Shown: positions 54,150-63,721, counted from the first letter of the stretch. The stretch is 64,000 bases of DNA from Pseudobacteriovorax sp. (GCA_013215145.1 JABSRP010000035.1:1-64000), one strand, 5' to 3'. Notes: generated from the sequence alone by a model not told the origin. Numbers and translations are program-made.

Positions 54150-54326
54150 ACTGTATAGAAAAAACAGAACTTACAACCTGCTAAATCCAAAGCTACTCTA
54201 GCAAATTTGGATGAAATTATGGCCTCATAGATTTTTCGCAAACGGCAACAAATAGACTCTCAATAATTTTTGTTAAATACCGTTAAGCTGAAAATAATCT
54301 GTGGAAAAATTAGAAAGGAGGGATGC

Positions 54327-54494
54327 ATGAAAAAAAATAAGTTAGAAAAGCTAATTTCGTTGACTGAGGCAAAATTAAAGGCTTCCAGAGTAGCCATCGA
54401 TGTTTCCCAGCGTATGTGTCGGTTTAGTCGAATATTGATCGAAAACAGGCCTGCAAAACCGAGGGTTGTTATGAAAAATGACAGTTTCTCTTGA
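54327..54494 (+). CDS. Small basic peptide gene, 55 residues
   Basis: An ideal AAGGAGG ribosome site lies just before the ATG at 54327. The peptide begins MKKNKLEKLISLTEAKLKAS, is helical and basic, and ends in a Pro/Lys/Asn-rich tail (RPAKPRVVMKNDSFS). It has one Cys. It is not a signal peptide. I do not recognise it. It follows the glycosyltransferase remnant by 178 bases. Confidence 0.55.
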   Translation: MKKNKLEKLISLTEAKLKASRVAIDVSQRMCRFSRILIENRPAKPRVVMKNDSFS

Positions 54495-54754
54495 TATAGC
54501 TACGTAAGACAATCGTTTAAGGTTGGAAACTAACCGAAGGTAAGTTTTACGAGGTGCTTCAAAATTGTATTTAAGCTCACAAATCGAATGTCAACTAATT
54601 GAATAGTTGTCTGTTTTTTGCCTTACCATGGGGCAGAAGCAGATTTGCAATGAAGCCAGTGAAAATTAAAGAGATATCTAATGAGGCATAAAACCCTCAA
54701 ACTTGATCCAACCATAATAGAAAACAAAAATCAGAAGTTTTTAAAATAACCCTG

Positions 54755-54857
54755 CCTCCGAGATATTCGGAGGAAAAACAGCATGCTTAAATTTGGCAAC
54801 AATTTATCTATCCCATTAGAATTACAACCTAACTTCCAGGTCCTTACCTCTACCTAG
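54755..54857 (+). promoter_or_regulatory. Hairpin covering the ribosome site of a 24-codon ORF
   Basis: CCTCCGA (54755-54761) pairs perfectly with TCGGAGG (54767-54773) around five bases. The 3' arm is the GGAGG ribosome site for an ATG at 54783-54785, nine bases further on, which opens a 24-codon ORF ending at TAG (54855-54857). The hairpin would hide the ribosome site, so this looks like a leader peptide or RNA switch upstream of the kinase gene at 54964. Confidence 0.45.
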
Positions 54858-54963
54858 CTGTAAAAAACATAATACAATCCTATTGTCTACGGGGAGAATT
54901 CTGCCTACTTCGGAACGCTTTGAAAGCCCGATAAACCCAAAGTGGGTTCCGTAAAGGCTATCA

Positions 54964-57705
54964 ATGTTAAGACTTTTTTTCGTCAATATATTTATCTGTC
55001 TTGTATTTGGCGCCAGAGGCGTCTACGCTGAGATTTTCGATCCTGATAACTATTATTCCTCTTATGAAATTTCTAGTCGTGCTTATAAAAATCTGTCCGC
55101 AAAGGAGCTTAAAGCGGCATTAACTCTATCTATTGGAAAAGATTCTGAGCAGTATCTCATTCAAAGAACTCTTTGGGAGACGCATAGTGAAGTTAATCGC
55201 TTTTGCGAAGAGATGGTGGTTCCCGCTGATTATGAAGGCATGCAGCAGTGCCACGAAATCAAACTTCGAAAGGACGCATCTTATTTTGCAGATGCGAAAG
55301 AATTTTACGAACTAGCGAAAGAAAAAGGTAAGTACGTTGCCGCGACTAAGATGGGCATAGCTCTGATGGTTTTTCATAGTTTCCGGGGGGATTTCCTAAC
55401 TTTCGAAAAATATCATAAAGCTTTGCTGAAAGAGATTCCTGTTGATGCTGAGCTCTCTCATCTGAATATTTCAACTGCAGCGGGTATTTCCTATGCCTTA
55501 AGTAATTCTCCTCCAGTCATTCGAAGGGGTATAAGACTCCTAAGAGAGGTTGAGAGTAACTATGAGAAGCATATAGATCAATTTTCTCAGGACCCCCTAT
55601 ATATGAGGTTAAAGTATAATTTAGGTGTCTTTTACTTCAAAATCAAAGAATTTGAGGAGGCGGAAAGGTATTTTCGGGAAAGCTATGGTCACCCTAGGCT
55701 AGGAAATGATGCGCGTATTTTGCACGCGATCACATTATTTACTTTAGACAATAACACTCCTGGTCTCGTGACTTTGCTGAAGGATATAGAGTTTGGAAGC
55801 TATGTTTACAATGCTAGGGTAACATTTTTGGAATGCCTTCGGAACTATATATTCTTTAAGAAACGCTATCAAAACGATCTTTCGTTTTGTTATCGTCTTG
55901 GTACAAAGGTTCAGATCGATGCCGTCCTGATTATTACTGACCTGCTTGCAGAAGACGAAGACATACCGAAAAATGTCAGAGATAGGATCAATGACCAGTT
56001 CAGAAAATTTTATAATGCCAATTTATCAAAGATCATCTCAGATAATGTCAATCGAACTATCGATTTTGTCGAGTTGCAGAGGATCGAAAGCGAAAATCAA
56101 AGAAAAAAACTAGCCTTAGCAAACAGCCAACTGTTAATTGAGGAGCAGAACAACGTTAGAAAAATTATTGTTTTAGCATCACTGTCGCTTATGATGATGC
56201 TAGTGTTGCTGTGGTGGAAGCATAAAGAAAGTCTGCGCTTAAAGCTGTTTAAGGAAAAAGCTAGTCTTGCGCATAAAACCCTTGAGCTTAACAAAATATT
56301 TGGATTTATCAAAAGCTTAGATCAGGCGATTGTTGTCGTTAGCGATAAAACTGGTGCTGTCACTCATGAGGGGATTCTTAACGCCGAAAACCTAAGGTCA
56401 ATCTTAGGCGATCCTGTTCCAGATGACGATACAAACATCTATGATCTTATCTTTACAAAGACATCAATCGGCCTGGAGAAGATGGAAGAAATAAAGAATC
56501 TTCTCGCTGGAATGCTCGGGGAGGATGAGTTGAATTTTTCGATCAATCGGTATTTGCTGCCAGAACATTGTATGTTAGGAAAAAAACACCTGCATATCGA
56601 TTATAATCCTGTGCTGGATGATGATAATATAGTCGATAAGATGGTGCTTTCGATTTCAGATATTTCTCAAAGTGTCGCCCTAGAGAAGCAATTAGATGAT
56701 AACCGGAAAGAAACATCAAAGATCTTAGACATGTTAGAGTATGGTTTGGTCTCTTCGGAACAGCTCTTTCAAAATTTTATGCTGCAATTTAAAGCAGAAA
56801 CGATACCTGAGTCTATCGCTGTCAGCAAAGAGTTAGGACCCATTAAAAATATGTTACACAACTGGAAAGGAAATTTTCGTTCAGCCGGATTTGAAGAGAT
56901 CGCTCATGATATTCATCACATTGAGGACTGTATTCAAAGTGGTGACTCACTAGTCATTTCAGAGCTTTGCTCTCATTTAGAGGCTTTGATTAAGGAGTAC
57001 CAGCATATATTAGACCAAAAACTCGATTTTCATACTGACGCAGGGTTTGACTCTCAAAGGCTGCAGCAACTTGAGCAAAAGCTCTATTCACCACAGGATA
57101 ATATTGAAGATATCAAAGATGAACTTTTTGATGTCTTTGTAGGCTCTCTTTTCATTGATTGGAGCCAATTCGCAAGTCAGTTAAAGAGTATTCATAGAAA
57201 AATAAGCGAGAATGAAAGCTTAGATATGCAGTTAGAGTTAATAGTGGATTCTGAGGATGCCTTTTTCTTGCGAAAAGATGTTTTGGAATCGTTAAAAACG
57301 GCATTTACCCATTTTTTCAATAATTCCGTTGCTCATGGCTATATAGACGGGAAGAGATTATCTATATCAGTGGATTGTCTTATGCGTGATGCTATCAGGT
57401 TTGTCTACCGTGATAATGGCAGAGGACTTAATCTAAAAAAGCTTGCCAGTCTTCAATCAAAAGAGTTTTCTGATGAGGCGTTAGCACAAACTATCTTCGA
57501 TTCTGGGGTTTCCACCGCCGATGGTGTCTCACTACTTGCTGGGCGTGGTGTGGGAATGAGCGCTGTTGCAGAAATGGTGAAAGCCTTGTCTGGGGATCTC
57601 CGTGTGGAGTTCATCGGGCCAAAAAGAGATGATGGATTTCGCGCATTTTCCCTTGTGTTGGAGATCCCAAGTCGATGGTCAGCTGCCTTCAAAACAGCAA
57701 GTTAG
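54964..57705 (+). CDS. Helical-repeat sensor kinase with Hpt and CheA-like ATPase
   Basis: 913 residues. A signal peptide (1-22) precedes a periplasmic helical domain (about 25-390) with TPR-like repeats, for example LKYNLGVFYFKIKEFEEAERYFRE. A membrane helix (about 401-418, VLASLSLMMMLVLLWW) and coiled coil follow, then a PAS-like region (about 440-580), an Hpt domain with His632 in MLHNWKGNFRSAGF, and a C-terminal ATPase with FTHFFNNSVAHGY, RDNGRGL and AGRGVGMSAV. The N box is more divergent than in the 888-residue paralog but keeps its Asn and His. No CheW, DHp or receiver domain is present. AAAGG precedes the ATG by six bases. Confidence 0.85.
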   Translation: MLRLFFVNIFICLVFGARGVYAEIFDPDNYYSSYEISSRAYKNLSAKELKAALTLSIGKDSEQYLIQRTLWETHSEVNRFCEEMVVPADYEGMQQCHEIKLRKDASYFADAKEFYELAKEKGKYVAATKMGIALMVFHSFRGDFLTFEKYHKALLKEIPVDAELSHLNISTAAGISYALSNSPPVIRRGIRLLREVESNYEKHIDQFSQDPLYMRLKYNLGVFYFKIKEFEEAERYFRESYGHPRLGNDARILHAITLFTLDNNTPGLVTLLKDIEFGSYVYNARVTFLECLRNYIFFKKRYQNDLSFCYRLGTKVQIDAVLIITDLLAEDEDIPKNVRDRINDQFRKFYNANLSKIISDNVNRTIDFVELQRIESENQRKKLALANSQLLIEEQNNVRKIIVLASLSLMMMLVLLWWKHKESLRLKLFKEKASLAHKTLELNKIFGFIKSLDQAIVVVSDKTGAVTHEGILNAENLRSILGDPVPDDDTNIYDLIFTKTSIGLEKMEEIKNLLAGMLGEDELNFSINRYLLPEHCMLGKKHLHIDYNPVLDDDNIVDKMVLSISDISQSVALEKQLDDNRKETSKILDMLEYGLVSSEQLFQNFMLQFKAETIPESIAVSKELGPIKNMLHNWKGNFRSAGFEEIAHDIHHIEDCIQSGDSLVISELCSHLEALIKEYQHILDQKLDFHTDAGFDSQRLQQLEQKLYSPQDNIEDIKDELFDVFVGSLFIDWSQFASQLKSIHRKISENESLDMQLELIVDSEDAFFLRKDVLESLKTAFTHFFNNSVAHGYIDGKRLSISVDCLMRDAIRFVYRDNGRGLNLKKLASLQSKEFSDEALAQTIFDSGVSTADGVSLLAGRGVGMSAVAEMVKALSGDLRVEFIGPKRDDGFRAFSLVLEIPSRWSAAFKTAS

Positions 57706-57871
57706 AACTCATTTTGTACGTCAGTATTTTTTAGGTTTGTCAAAAAAAAGTTTTATGCTGTAAAAAATAGTTGGATTCCACAGTTAGAATTGTTGGATTT
57801 GCTACACTGTGCTACCTTTAGTCTGGTTTGCAGAACTTTACTGATCAGATTCCTTAGCAAGCAAAGGCCTC

Positions 57872-58879
57872 ATGAAAACCTCAGCAAATTACGCCATAAA
57901 AGCAAATAAGCTATCCAAAGTATTTCGTGTGAAGCAGCCACAAAAAGGTGGTTTTGGGGCGGTGAAGGGTTTTTTTGCTCCGGCCTACCAAGACGTATCT
58001 GCGGTGAGTGAGATCGATTTGCGGGTGGAGCGCGGTGAGCGCGTGGCTTTTATTGGACCAAACGGCGCAGGGAAATCTACTACCATTAAGATGATGTCAG
58101 GGATCTTGCATCCCAGTTCGGGAGACTTAAGTGTTTTAGGGTGGAATCCTCAGAAAGATAGGCGCAAGCTGGGTTATGCTATCGGCACAGTATTTGGGCA
58201 AAAGAGTCAGTTATGGTATCACTTGCCGGCGCGGGATACCTTTGAGCTCTTCGCTAGCATATATGAGATCGAGCGATCTACATTTAAGCAAAGGCTCAAC
58301 CATCTGTCTGAGTTGTTTCAGATCGAAGGATTTATGGGACAAACCGTACGAAAGCTCTCTTTAGGCCAGCGTATGAGGTGTGAATTGGTAGCTAGTCTTC
58401 TTCATCAGCCGAAGATTCTGTTTTTGGATGAACCGACGATTGGACTAGATGTCACCGCAAAGGCTGTCATTCGCGATCTGATCAAAGCCCGTTCCGATGT
58501 CGATGGTACCACGTTGTTTCTCACAAGCCATGATACCGGTGATATCGAATCGGTTTGCCAACGGGTTGTGATTATCAATGAGGGTAAAATTTTGATGGAT
58601 TCGAGCTTGTCGGATTTACGAGAGACTTACATCCAGAAAAAGCAGATCACCTTTGTTAGCGATAGTAAAGAGCTGCAGCTATCGCTTCCTGGTGTGCGTA
58701 TCACAAATCGCAAGCCACATGAAACTCAGTGCGAAGTCGACCTAAAAAAGACTCCTGTGGCTCAGGTCATTGCTGATGCCTTAAAAGTTAGCGTCTTAAA
58801 AGACATTACGGTGACGGATCCTCCCATGGAAGAGATTATTCACGAGATCTATCAACAGCAAGCTGGAATGTTGTCGTGA
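57872..58879 (+). CDS. ABC exporter ATP-binding protein
   Basis: 335 residues. Walker A GPNGAGKST (62-70), signature LSLGQRMR (162-169) and Walker B ILFLDEP (182-188) with the H-loop TSHD are intact. The pattern, with MLSGILHPSSG-like early region and a C-terminal extension of about 90 residues, fits NatA/daunorubicin-type exporters that work with ABC-2 permeases. The TGA overlaps the next gene's GTG by four bases, so the three genes 57872-60436 are one translationally coupled operon. The substrate is unknown. Confidence 0.92.
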   Translation: MKTSANYAIKANKLSKVFRVKQPQKGGFGAVKGFFAPAYQDVSAVSEIDLRVERGERVAFIGPNGAGKSTTIKMMSGILHPSSGDLSVLGWNPQKDRRKLGYAIGTVFGQKSQLWYHLPARDTFELFASIYEIERSTFKQRLNHLSELFQIEGFMGQTVRKLSLGQRMRCELVASLLHQPKILFLDEPTIGLDVTAKAVIRDLIKARSDVDGTTLFLTSHDTGDIESVCQRVVIINEGKILMDSSLSDLRETYIQKKQITFVSDSKELQLSLPGVRITNRKPHETQCEVDLKKTPVAQVIADALKVSVLKDITVTDPPMEEIIHEIYQQQAGMLS

Positions 58880-59652
58880 GGAGATACTGGGGTTTCTTTG
58901 TTATTAGCTTTCGCCAGTCTCTTGCCAATCGCTGGAGCTTGTTGGGGCGTAGTATCTTTTATGTGCTGATCCTCTTTATTTTTTCGCGCTTATGGCAGTT
59001 TATCGATCACAAAGTTGGTATTGGTCTTAGCGCGACGGATTTGCTCTGGTACCTTGCTATGACAGAGTGGATTGTGCTGTCTTCACCATTTGCGAGTGGC
59101 GAGATTCAGGAGGATGTGCGGTCGGGTAATCTTGCTTATGCCTTATCCCGGCCCATGTCTTATTTTTGGTCGAAGTATGCCGCTTTGTTTGGGGCTAATA
59201 TAACTCGTATGGGCGTTCTGTTTTTTGTGGGTGTTGGTGCAGCTTGGTTGTTTGGAGGTGGTTGGCCGCGAGATCCGAGCTCTCTGATTTGGTTTATTCC
59301 TTTTGCTGTTCTGGCTTCGGCTATCGTATTGCTGTTTAATTGCTGCATCGGAGTCTGCTCATTTTGGTTGCAGGATTCATTCCCCTTGTATTTGGTTTGG
59401 CAAAAACTTTTGTTTGTTTTGGGTGGGATGATGCTTCCACTAAAGATCTATCCTGAGTGGTTACAACAACTGGCATCGTTGACTCCGTTCCCGATCATGC
59501 TTTACGAGCCTGCCTTTACCATTCTGACTAACGATCATAGCGCTTTGCCTTTGGTACTCGTTAAACTGATGATATGGCTCGTGATAGCGGGATTGATCGG
59601 ACAATACTTATTTAAGCGGGCTTGCCAAAGTCTAAATATCAATGGCGGATGA
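58876..59652 (+). CDS. ABC-2-type permease (first)
   Basis: 258 residues with six predicted membrane helices. It belongs to the ABC-2 membrane 6-like permeases that occur as pairs beside a NatA-like ATPase. Visible features are FVISFRQSLANRWSLLGRSI at the N-terminus, the cytosolic SGEIQEDVRSGNLAYALSRP loop and PLKIYPEWLQQLASLTPFP near the end. It starts at GTG overlapping the ATPase stop and ends 11 bases inside the second permease gene. It should form a heterodimer with that permease in the inner membrane. Confidence 0.82.
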   Translation: MRRYWGFFVISFRQSLANRWSLLGRSIFYVLILFIFSRLWQFIDHKVGIGLSATDLLWYLAMTEWIVLSSPFASGEIQEDVRSGNLAYALSRPMSYFWSKYAALFGANITRMGVLFFVGVGAAWLFGGGWPRDPSSLIWFIPFAVLASAIVLLFNCCIGVCSFWLQDSFPLYLVWQKLLFVLGGMMLPLKIYPEWLQQLASLTPFPIMLYEPAFTILTNDHSALPLVLVKLMIWLVIAGLIGQYLFKRACQSLNINGG

Positions 59653-60436
59653 TATGGCTCTTCTAAAGTTTATGGTCAGGCTATTTATCACAAACTTTAA
59701 ATCTGCACTGGCGTTGCGAGGTACCTTCGTCATGCAGATGCTTTTTATGATCATGAATAATTTGATCTTTTTCTGTGTGTGGTGGATACTGTTTCAACGA
59801 TTTGATGATATCGAAGGCTGGCGCTTCGATGATATCAAGATTCTCTACGGTCTTGCCGCAGCGAGCTGGGGGCTGTCTGTTATTTTTGGGCAAGGTAGCC
59901 ACGAATTAGCCGATAAGATCCTCAATGGTAGCCTGGACTCCTATCTTATTCAGCCAAAGTCGACTTTAATCCACCTGACTGGCTCCAAGACATCGCCAGC
60001 TGGTTGGGGGGATTTAGTGACAACGCTCGTATTGTTCACCTGGGCGGGAGCTTTTACCTTGGATAAACTACCTTTACTGATGTTACTTTGTGTCAGTGGA
60101 GCATGTATCATGCTCGCTGTTAAAATTATGGCTCATTCGTTGGTGTTTTGGTTGGGCCATACTGAGGGCTTTCACACGCAAATCTACGAGTCGCTTCTCT
60201 TATTTTCTACTTATCCAGATGGGCTTTTTCATAACTGGATCAAAATATTTTTGTTTACTATCGTGCCAGCCGGGTTTATGACCTATCTACCTGTATCCCT
60301 TGTGAATTCGTTTAGTTGGGGAACACTGTCCATCTGTTTGGTTGCGGCTCTCGGATATTTGCTCCTGGCTCGGTTTATGTTCCGACGAGGGCTGAAGCGC
60401 TATGAGTCCGGAAATCTGATGATGACCCAAAGCTGA
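59642..60436 (+). CDS. ABC-2-type permease (second)
   Basis: 264 residues, six membrane helices, paralogous in layout to the preceding permease: MVRLFITNFKSALALRGTF, the loop GSHELADKILNGSLDSYLIQ and a C-terminal basic RRGLKRYESGN. Its ATG lies 11 bases before the end of the first permease gene. With its partner and the ATPase it completes an exporter. A lipoprotein gene follows after 156 bases and may be separate. Confidence 0.82.
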   Translation: MADDMALLKFMVRLFITNFKSALALRGTFVMQMLFMIMNNLIFFCVWWILFQRFDDIEGWRFDDIKILYGLAAASWGLSVIFGQGSHELADKILNGSLDSYLIQPKSTLIHLTGSKTSPAGWGDLVTTLVLFTWAGAFTLDKLPLLMLLCVSGACIMLAVKIMAHSLVFWLGHTEGFHTQIYESLLLFSTYPDGLFHNWIKIFLFTIVPAGFMTYLPVSLVNSFSWGTLSICLVAALGYLLLARFMFRRGLKRYESGNLMMTQS

Positions 60437-60592
60437 TGGCTAGTCTTATCCTAATTATTTAGCGATTGGCCACCTAACTCCCCGAACTTACTCTGAGAAA
60501 TCTTGATCTAAATCTTTGCTCAAGTATCGCTCTGGCTCCGGCGATGGAACGATTACTAAGCGAAATATCGCAATGCACAATCGGAGGAAGCA

Positions 60593-61387
60593 ATGAGCAT
60601 TAAGATAAAACACTGGGGTCTTGTTGGGCTACTGGCACTATCAGTATCCTGCGGGACTGATGATGAAGAAACGACAACTACAGCAACCACAGCTGCAGAC
60701 GAAACTGATACTAGTTCGGATAATTTTACCTTAAACGGTGCTGGAGAAGGTGTTGCCTCTCTCCTCCAGAGTACCCCGGCAGAGGCCTCATTAAGCATTT
60801 ATCAGTTTGCTGTCTCCGAGTCCGAGGATTGCAGCAATCCGACTGTAGTGATTGATAACGGCGATACACCTGCTGAGTTCGATATGCTCTCGTCGCCTGA
60901 GATTGGCACAGGAACGATTCCTGATGGTACCTATCCCTGCGTAGTTCTTGTGATGGCGCCTTCCTTGAGCGTGACGCCAGCAACAACTGAAGGATCTTGT
61001 ACGGCTGGTCAAGCCATCTCACAAAATGTTTGCTCAGGCGGAGGAGATTCGGAAGGTCAAACCATCAATCTGGATGGCGAGCTTGTTGGCTGCGGTGAGT
61101 CCACAGACAAAGCTTATCTATACCTATCCACTGGGTCGACTCTAACAAACGCTGTGCAAAATACCGACGCCTGCGACTGGGAAAATCCAAGAGCTTGTTC
61201 CTCATGGGAGCCGCCTACGGCTGAGGACTCAAACTTAGGGGTTCCATTAGGCGCTGCACTAGTCGTGTCGGGAACAGAAATTGGCGTGTTCAAGCTGGGT
61301 GATTTGGCTGTTGGTGAAGAGGGTGATGAAAACGACCCGTCTTGTGGCATGGGACGTCCTACATTTACCTTTGTCAGCGGCGAGTAA
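60593..61387 (+). CDS. Thr/Ser-rich lipoprotein, 264 residues
   Basis: The signal ends in LSVSC (Cys20). Residues 21-45 are an acidic Thr-rich linker (DDEETTTTATTAADETD). The body is beta-rich and acidic with about eight cysteines in pairs (EDCSN, YPCVV, GSCTAG, NVCSGG, VGCGE, DACDW, RACSS, PSCGM) that should form disulfides in the periplasm or outside. GGAGG precedes the ATG. I do not recognise the family. A strong terminator follows. Confidence 0.75.
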   Translation: MSIKIKHWGLVGLLALSVSCGTDDEETTTTATTAADETDTSSDNFTLNGAGEGVASLLQSTPAEASLSIYQFAVSESEDCSNPTVVIDNGDTPAEFDMLSSPEIGTGTIPDGTYPCVVLVMAPSLSVTPATTEGSCTAGQAISQNVCSGGGDSEGQTINLDGELVGCGESTDKAYLYLSTGSTLTNAVQNTDACDWENPRACSSWEPPTAEDSNLGVPLGAALVVSGTEIGVFKLGDLAVGEEGDENDPSCGMGRPTFTFVSGE

Positions 61388-61417
61388 ACTAAAAGTATCA
61401 GATACAATCTATTAATG

Positions 61418-61457
61418 GATCCCAGGCTAGAGGCATAGTCTGGGATCTTGTGTTTTT
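61418..61457 (+). terminator. Rho-independent terminator of the lipoprotein gene
   Basis: GATCCCAGGCTA pairs with TAGTCTGGGATC (12 bp, one G-U) around six bases, followed by TTGTGTTTTT. Confidence 0.88.
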
Positions 61458-61508
61458 GGCATTTATATCTGGTGTATTTCTTACCCTTTAGCCGCAGGTA
61501 TTGACGTT

Positions 61509-61985
61509 TTACGAAATAAGAAAAATAAAGGCGTCTCGGATGTCGAAAATAAACGATATCTTGATCACCGCCAATATCCAGAGCCTCCATCGTTGGTACC
61601 AGCTATGAAACGCCATGATGGGTCCATCTTTCCAGAGCAAAACGTAAGCTGGCGTCCATGCGAGCAAGTGGATGGTAGCCACTAGTCCAGAAAAAACCAC
61701 AATATCAAAGTAGGGAAGGATAAACTTTGTCAGCGCCAACCCGAATAAAAATCCTGCAAGAGCCAAGCGAGCAGTTGTATGGTGTTTTATAAAGATTGCT
61801 GAGAGTAAAAAACTGACACCCATGGTGGCTAGCCAGGCTTTAATGATGACGGGAACATTTTCCATCGCCTCTTTATCCCAAACCTCCAGGGCCCCATGGC
61901 CTGAGTCTTGGGCCCAAATAACTTGACTCATGGGGGCTAGGCAGCATGTGACAAGCATGAACAGGTAAGAGGTCATTCGAGCCAT
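61509..61985 (-). CDS. Membrane protein, 158 residues
   Basis: I start at the ATG at 61985, with AAGGAA about nine bases upstream and a signal peptide (MARMTSYLFMLVTCCLAPMSQVIWA); the frame extends to 62066 without a good start. Four hydrophobic helices follow (AWLATMGVSFLLSAIFI, LALAGFLFGLALTKFIL, IVVFSGLVATIHLLAW, WILAVIKISFIFDI). I do not recognise the family. It lies 98 bases downstream of a small lipoprotein gene on the same strand. Confidence 0.6.
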   Translation of the reverse strand: MARMTSYLFMLVTCCLAPMSQVIWAQDSGHGALEVWDKEAMENVPVIIKAWLATMGVSFLLSAIFIKHHTTARLALAGFLFGLALTKFILPYFDIVVFSGLVATIHLLAWTPAYVLLWKDGPIMAFHSWYQRWRLWILAVIKISFIFDIRDAFIFLIS

Positions 61986-62083
61986 GATGTGGGGTTCCTT
62001 TTCTCGGTTTCCTTTAGTATAAGCCCACGATAGCGGGCTGACAAATGATTCGCACCGAGTGGGCATAATGTTACGAACTGGCT

Positions 62084-62428
62084 CTAAGAATACTCACAAA
62101 GATTGGATCCAACATATATCGTATCTTCATCCATCTCGTCATCCTGCAGTGATAGTTGCGCTTTATCCTCTATGGTTGTCCCATCGCTTTCTACTAATCC
62201 AACCGCTGGAGGTTCCTGATAGCTTTCCTCAGTGCCGTCTTCGTTTAGGACTGTAGTGCAGTGAATGTCCTCTAGTTTTTTCACTGTAGCGTCACTGTCC
62301 TTGATATCTTCAGTGGGAACGGCAGAGATCTCTTCTGAGCGATTAAGGGCAAAGTCCTCGGAATCTGTGCCACAGGCTGTTAGTTGGAGGATGATAAACA
62401 TGGCTAAGACTATGGATATAAGCTTCAT
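62084..62428 (-). CDS. Small acidic lipoprotein, 114 residues
   Basis: The signal ends in LQLTAC (Cys19). The mature protein is strongly acidic and rich in Asp, Glu, Ser and Thr, with three more cysteines (IHCTT, NLCEYS). AAGGAG precedes the ATG. Family not recognised. Confidence 0.7.
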   Translation of the reverse strand: MKLISIVLAMFIILQLTACGTDSEDFALNRSEEISAVPTEDIKDSDATVKKLEDIHCTTVLNEDGTEESYQEPPAVGLVESDGTTIEDKAQLSLQDDEMDEDTIYVGSNLCEYS

Positions 62429-62719
62429 ATGGTCTCCTTTCTCTAAGCTGATACCTATAGTTTCGGAAGAGAGATTCTGTACATAAATGAATCTATTTAT
62501 ATGAATAAAAATAATTATTTATAATGAAGTAATAAAATTTTGCTCTTTTGTTTTGTATTTATTTTGATGATTTATAGTTAGTTTCGTAAGCGATATACGG
62601 GTGTTGCGTTGCTAATGCGATAAGTATCGAAAAATAATAGTAAAAAAATTTTTTTTATATGTTGAAGAGTTAATCCGAACGAAAGAGAGATATGATTCCT
62701 AATCAGTTTTTGCTTGATC
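62429..62719. other. Very AT-rich intergenic stretch
   Basis: About 290 bases with long A and T runs. A plus-strand terminator follows it although no plus-strand gene is evident, so a small RNA is possible. A 28-codon ORF starts at the ATG near 62692 but overlaps the terminator stem. Confidence 0.35.
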
Positions 62720-62752
62720 TGGGCCTCCTATTTCGAGGCCCATTTTTAGATT
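62720..62752 (+). terminator. Plus-strand terminator without an obvious gene
   Basis: TGGGCCTC pairs perfectly with GAGGCCCA around seven bases, followed by TTTTTAGATTC. No annotated plus-strand gene ends nearby. Confidence 0.7.
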
Positions 62753-62819
62753 CTTTTAAGTTCTTCCGAATTTTGTGAGTTCATTCAGAAGTGCAAGGCT
62801 TTACAAAAGCAGAATAGGA

Positions 62820-63413
62820 CTATCGAATGGTACAATGTCGTGCAATATCGAATGTTGCTGTACTGATCCGGCAGACATCGTCTCCGTAATAGCGGTCACA
62901 AGCTCTAACTTCAATTTTTCCTTTGCCTTGGTTTACAAATAGACCTACGGAGCCTTTTAGCCTGAAGTCAACATCACTGATTACCCCAAGACCTGACTCA
63001 TATCGAATGATGTCATATGAGTTGTTTATATTATGATAACTGTCGTTTGGTTCATCCCAACCAGTAAAAGTGGTCTCAAACTGAACTCTTGCAATGCGGC
63101 TATCGGAGCCTAGCTTTAAAGTTAATCGATTGTTGAAGTCGTAACTGTTGTAGAATCTTGTGCAAACAAGTTCGGTTCCTTGACCAAGACTTCTTACAAA
63201 ACTCTCTTCGGCCTCAAAATTATAGAGGTTGTTTTGCCAAATACCATCCATGCATATTTGATCAAAAGCAGTAGCATTTTCAATGGCGCACTCAGTGCCT
63301 GTTAATCCAGACTTGACTTGAGATCCTTCTGAATTATCATCATTGCTGCATGAAGCCAGTAATACCATAAAAGCGACCACTAAAATCTCAATCCCTACGA
63401 TTCTCATTTTCAT
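62820..63413 (-). CDS. Lipoprotein, about 197 residues
   Basis: I start at the ATG at 63413, six bases after GGAG; the TTG at 63425 overlaps that site. The signal ends in LLASC. The mature protein is beta-rich with cysteines in four places (TECAI, QICMDG, LVCTRF, RACDR, DVCRI), typical of small disulfide-bonded surface lipoproteins. No family recognised. Confidence 0.7.
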   Translation of the reverse strand: MKMRIVGIEILVVAFMVLLASCSNDDNSEGSQVKSGLTGTECAIENATAFDQICMDGIWQNNLYNFEAEESFVRSLGQGTELVCTRFYNSYDFNNRLTLKLGSDSRIARVQFETTFTGWDEPNDSYHNINNSYDIIRYESGLGVISDVDFRLKGSVGLFVNQGKGKIEVRACDRYYGDDVCRISTATFDIARHCTIR

Positions 63414-63425
63414 TTTTTTCTCCAA

Positions 63426-63721
63426 TAGCTAATCATTTGTTAACAGTCGAACAGAAGCAACCTCGCACTTAATGCAAAACATACTCCAGATATCTATCAA
63501 ACTATAATTATTAATAGATCTAGTTGGTTAATGCATATTTAGGCTAAACTCTTTTTTTCCAAATATGCGCAAAGTGGAATGCCTCTCTGCAATTTCTGAA
63601 GTTTAGACACTCAAGGGAACAGGATATTGCAGATTTTTGTCGATTGGGCTTAACGATTATTGAAGACTGAATACATTACTGAATTAAATAGGGATCAATT
63701 TGGAAGGGTTTCAAAAAGTTC
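63426..63721. other. Intergenic, no feature seen
   Basis: About 300 AT-rich bases upstream of the lipoprotein gene. It should hold its promoter; I see no ORF, repeat or operator. Confidence 0.4.
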
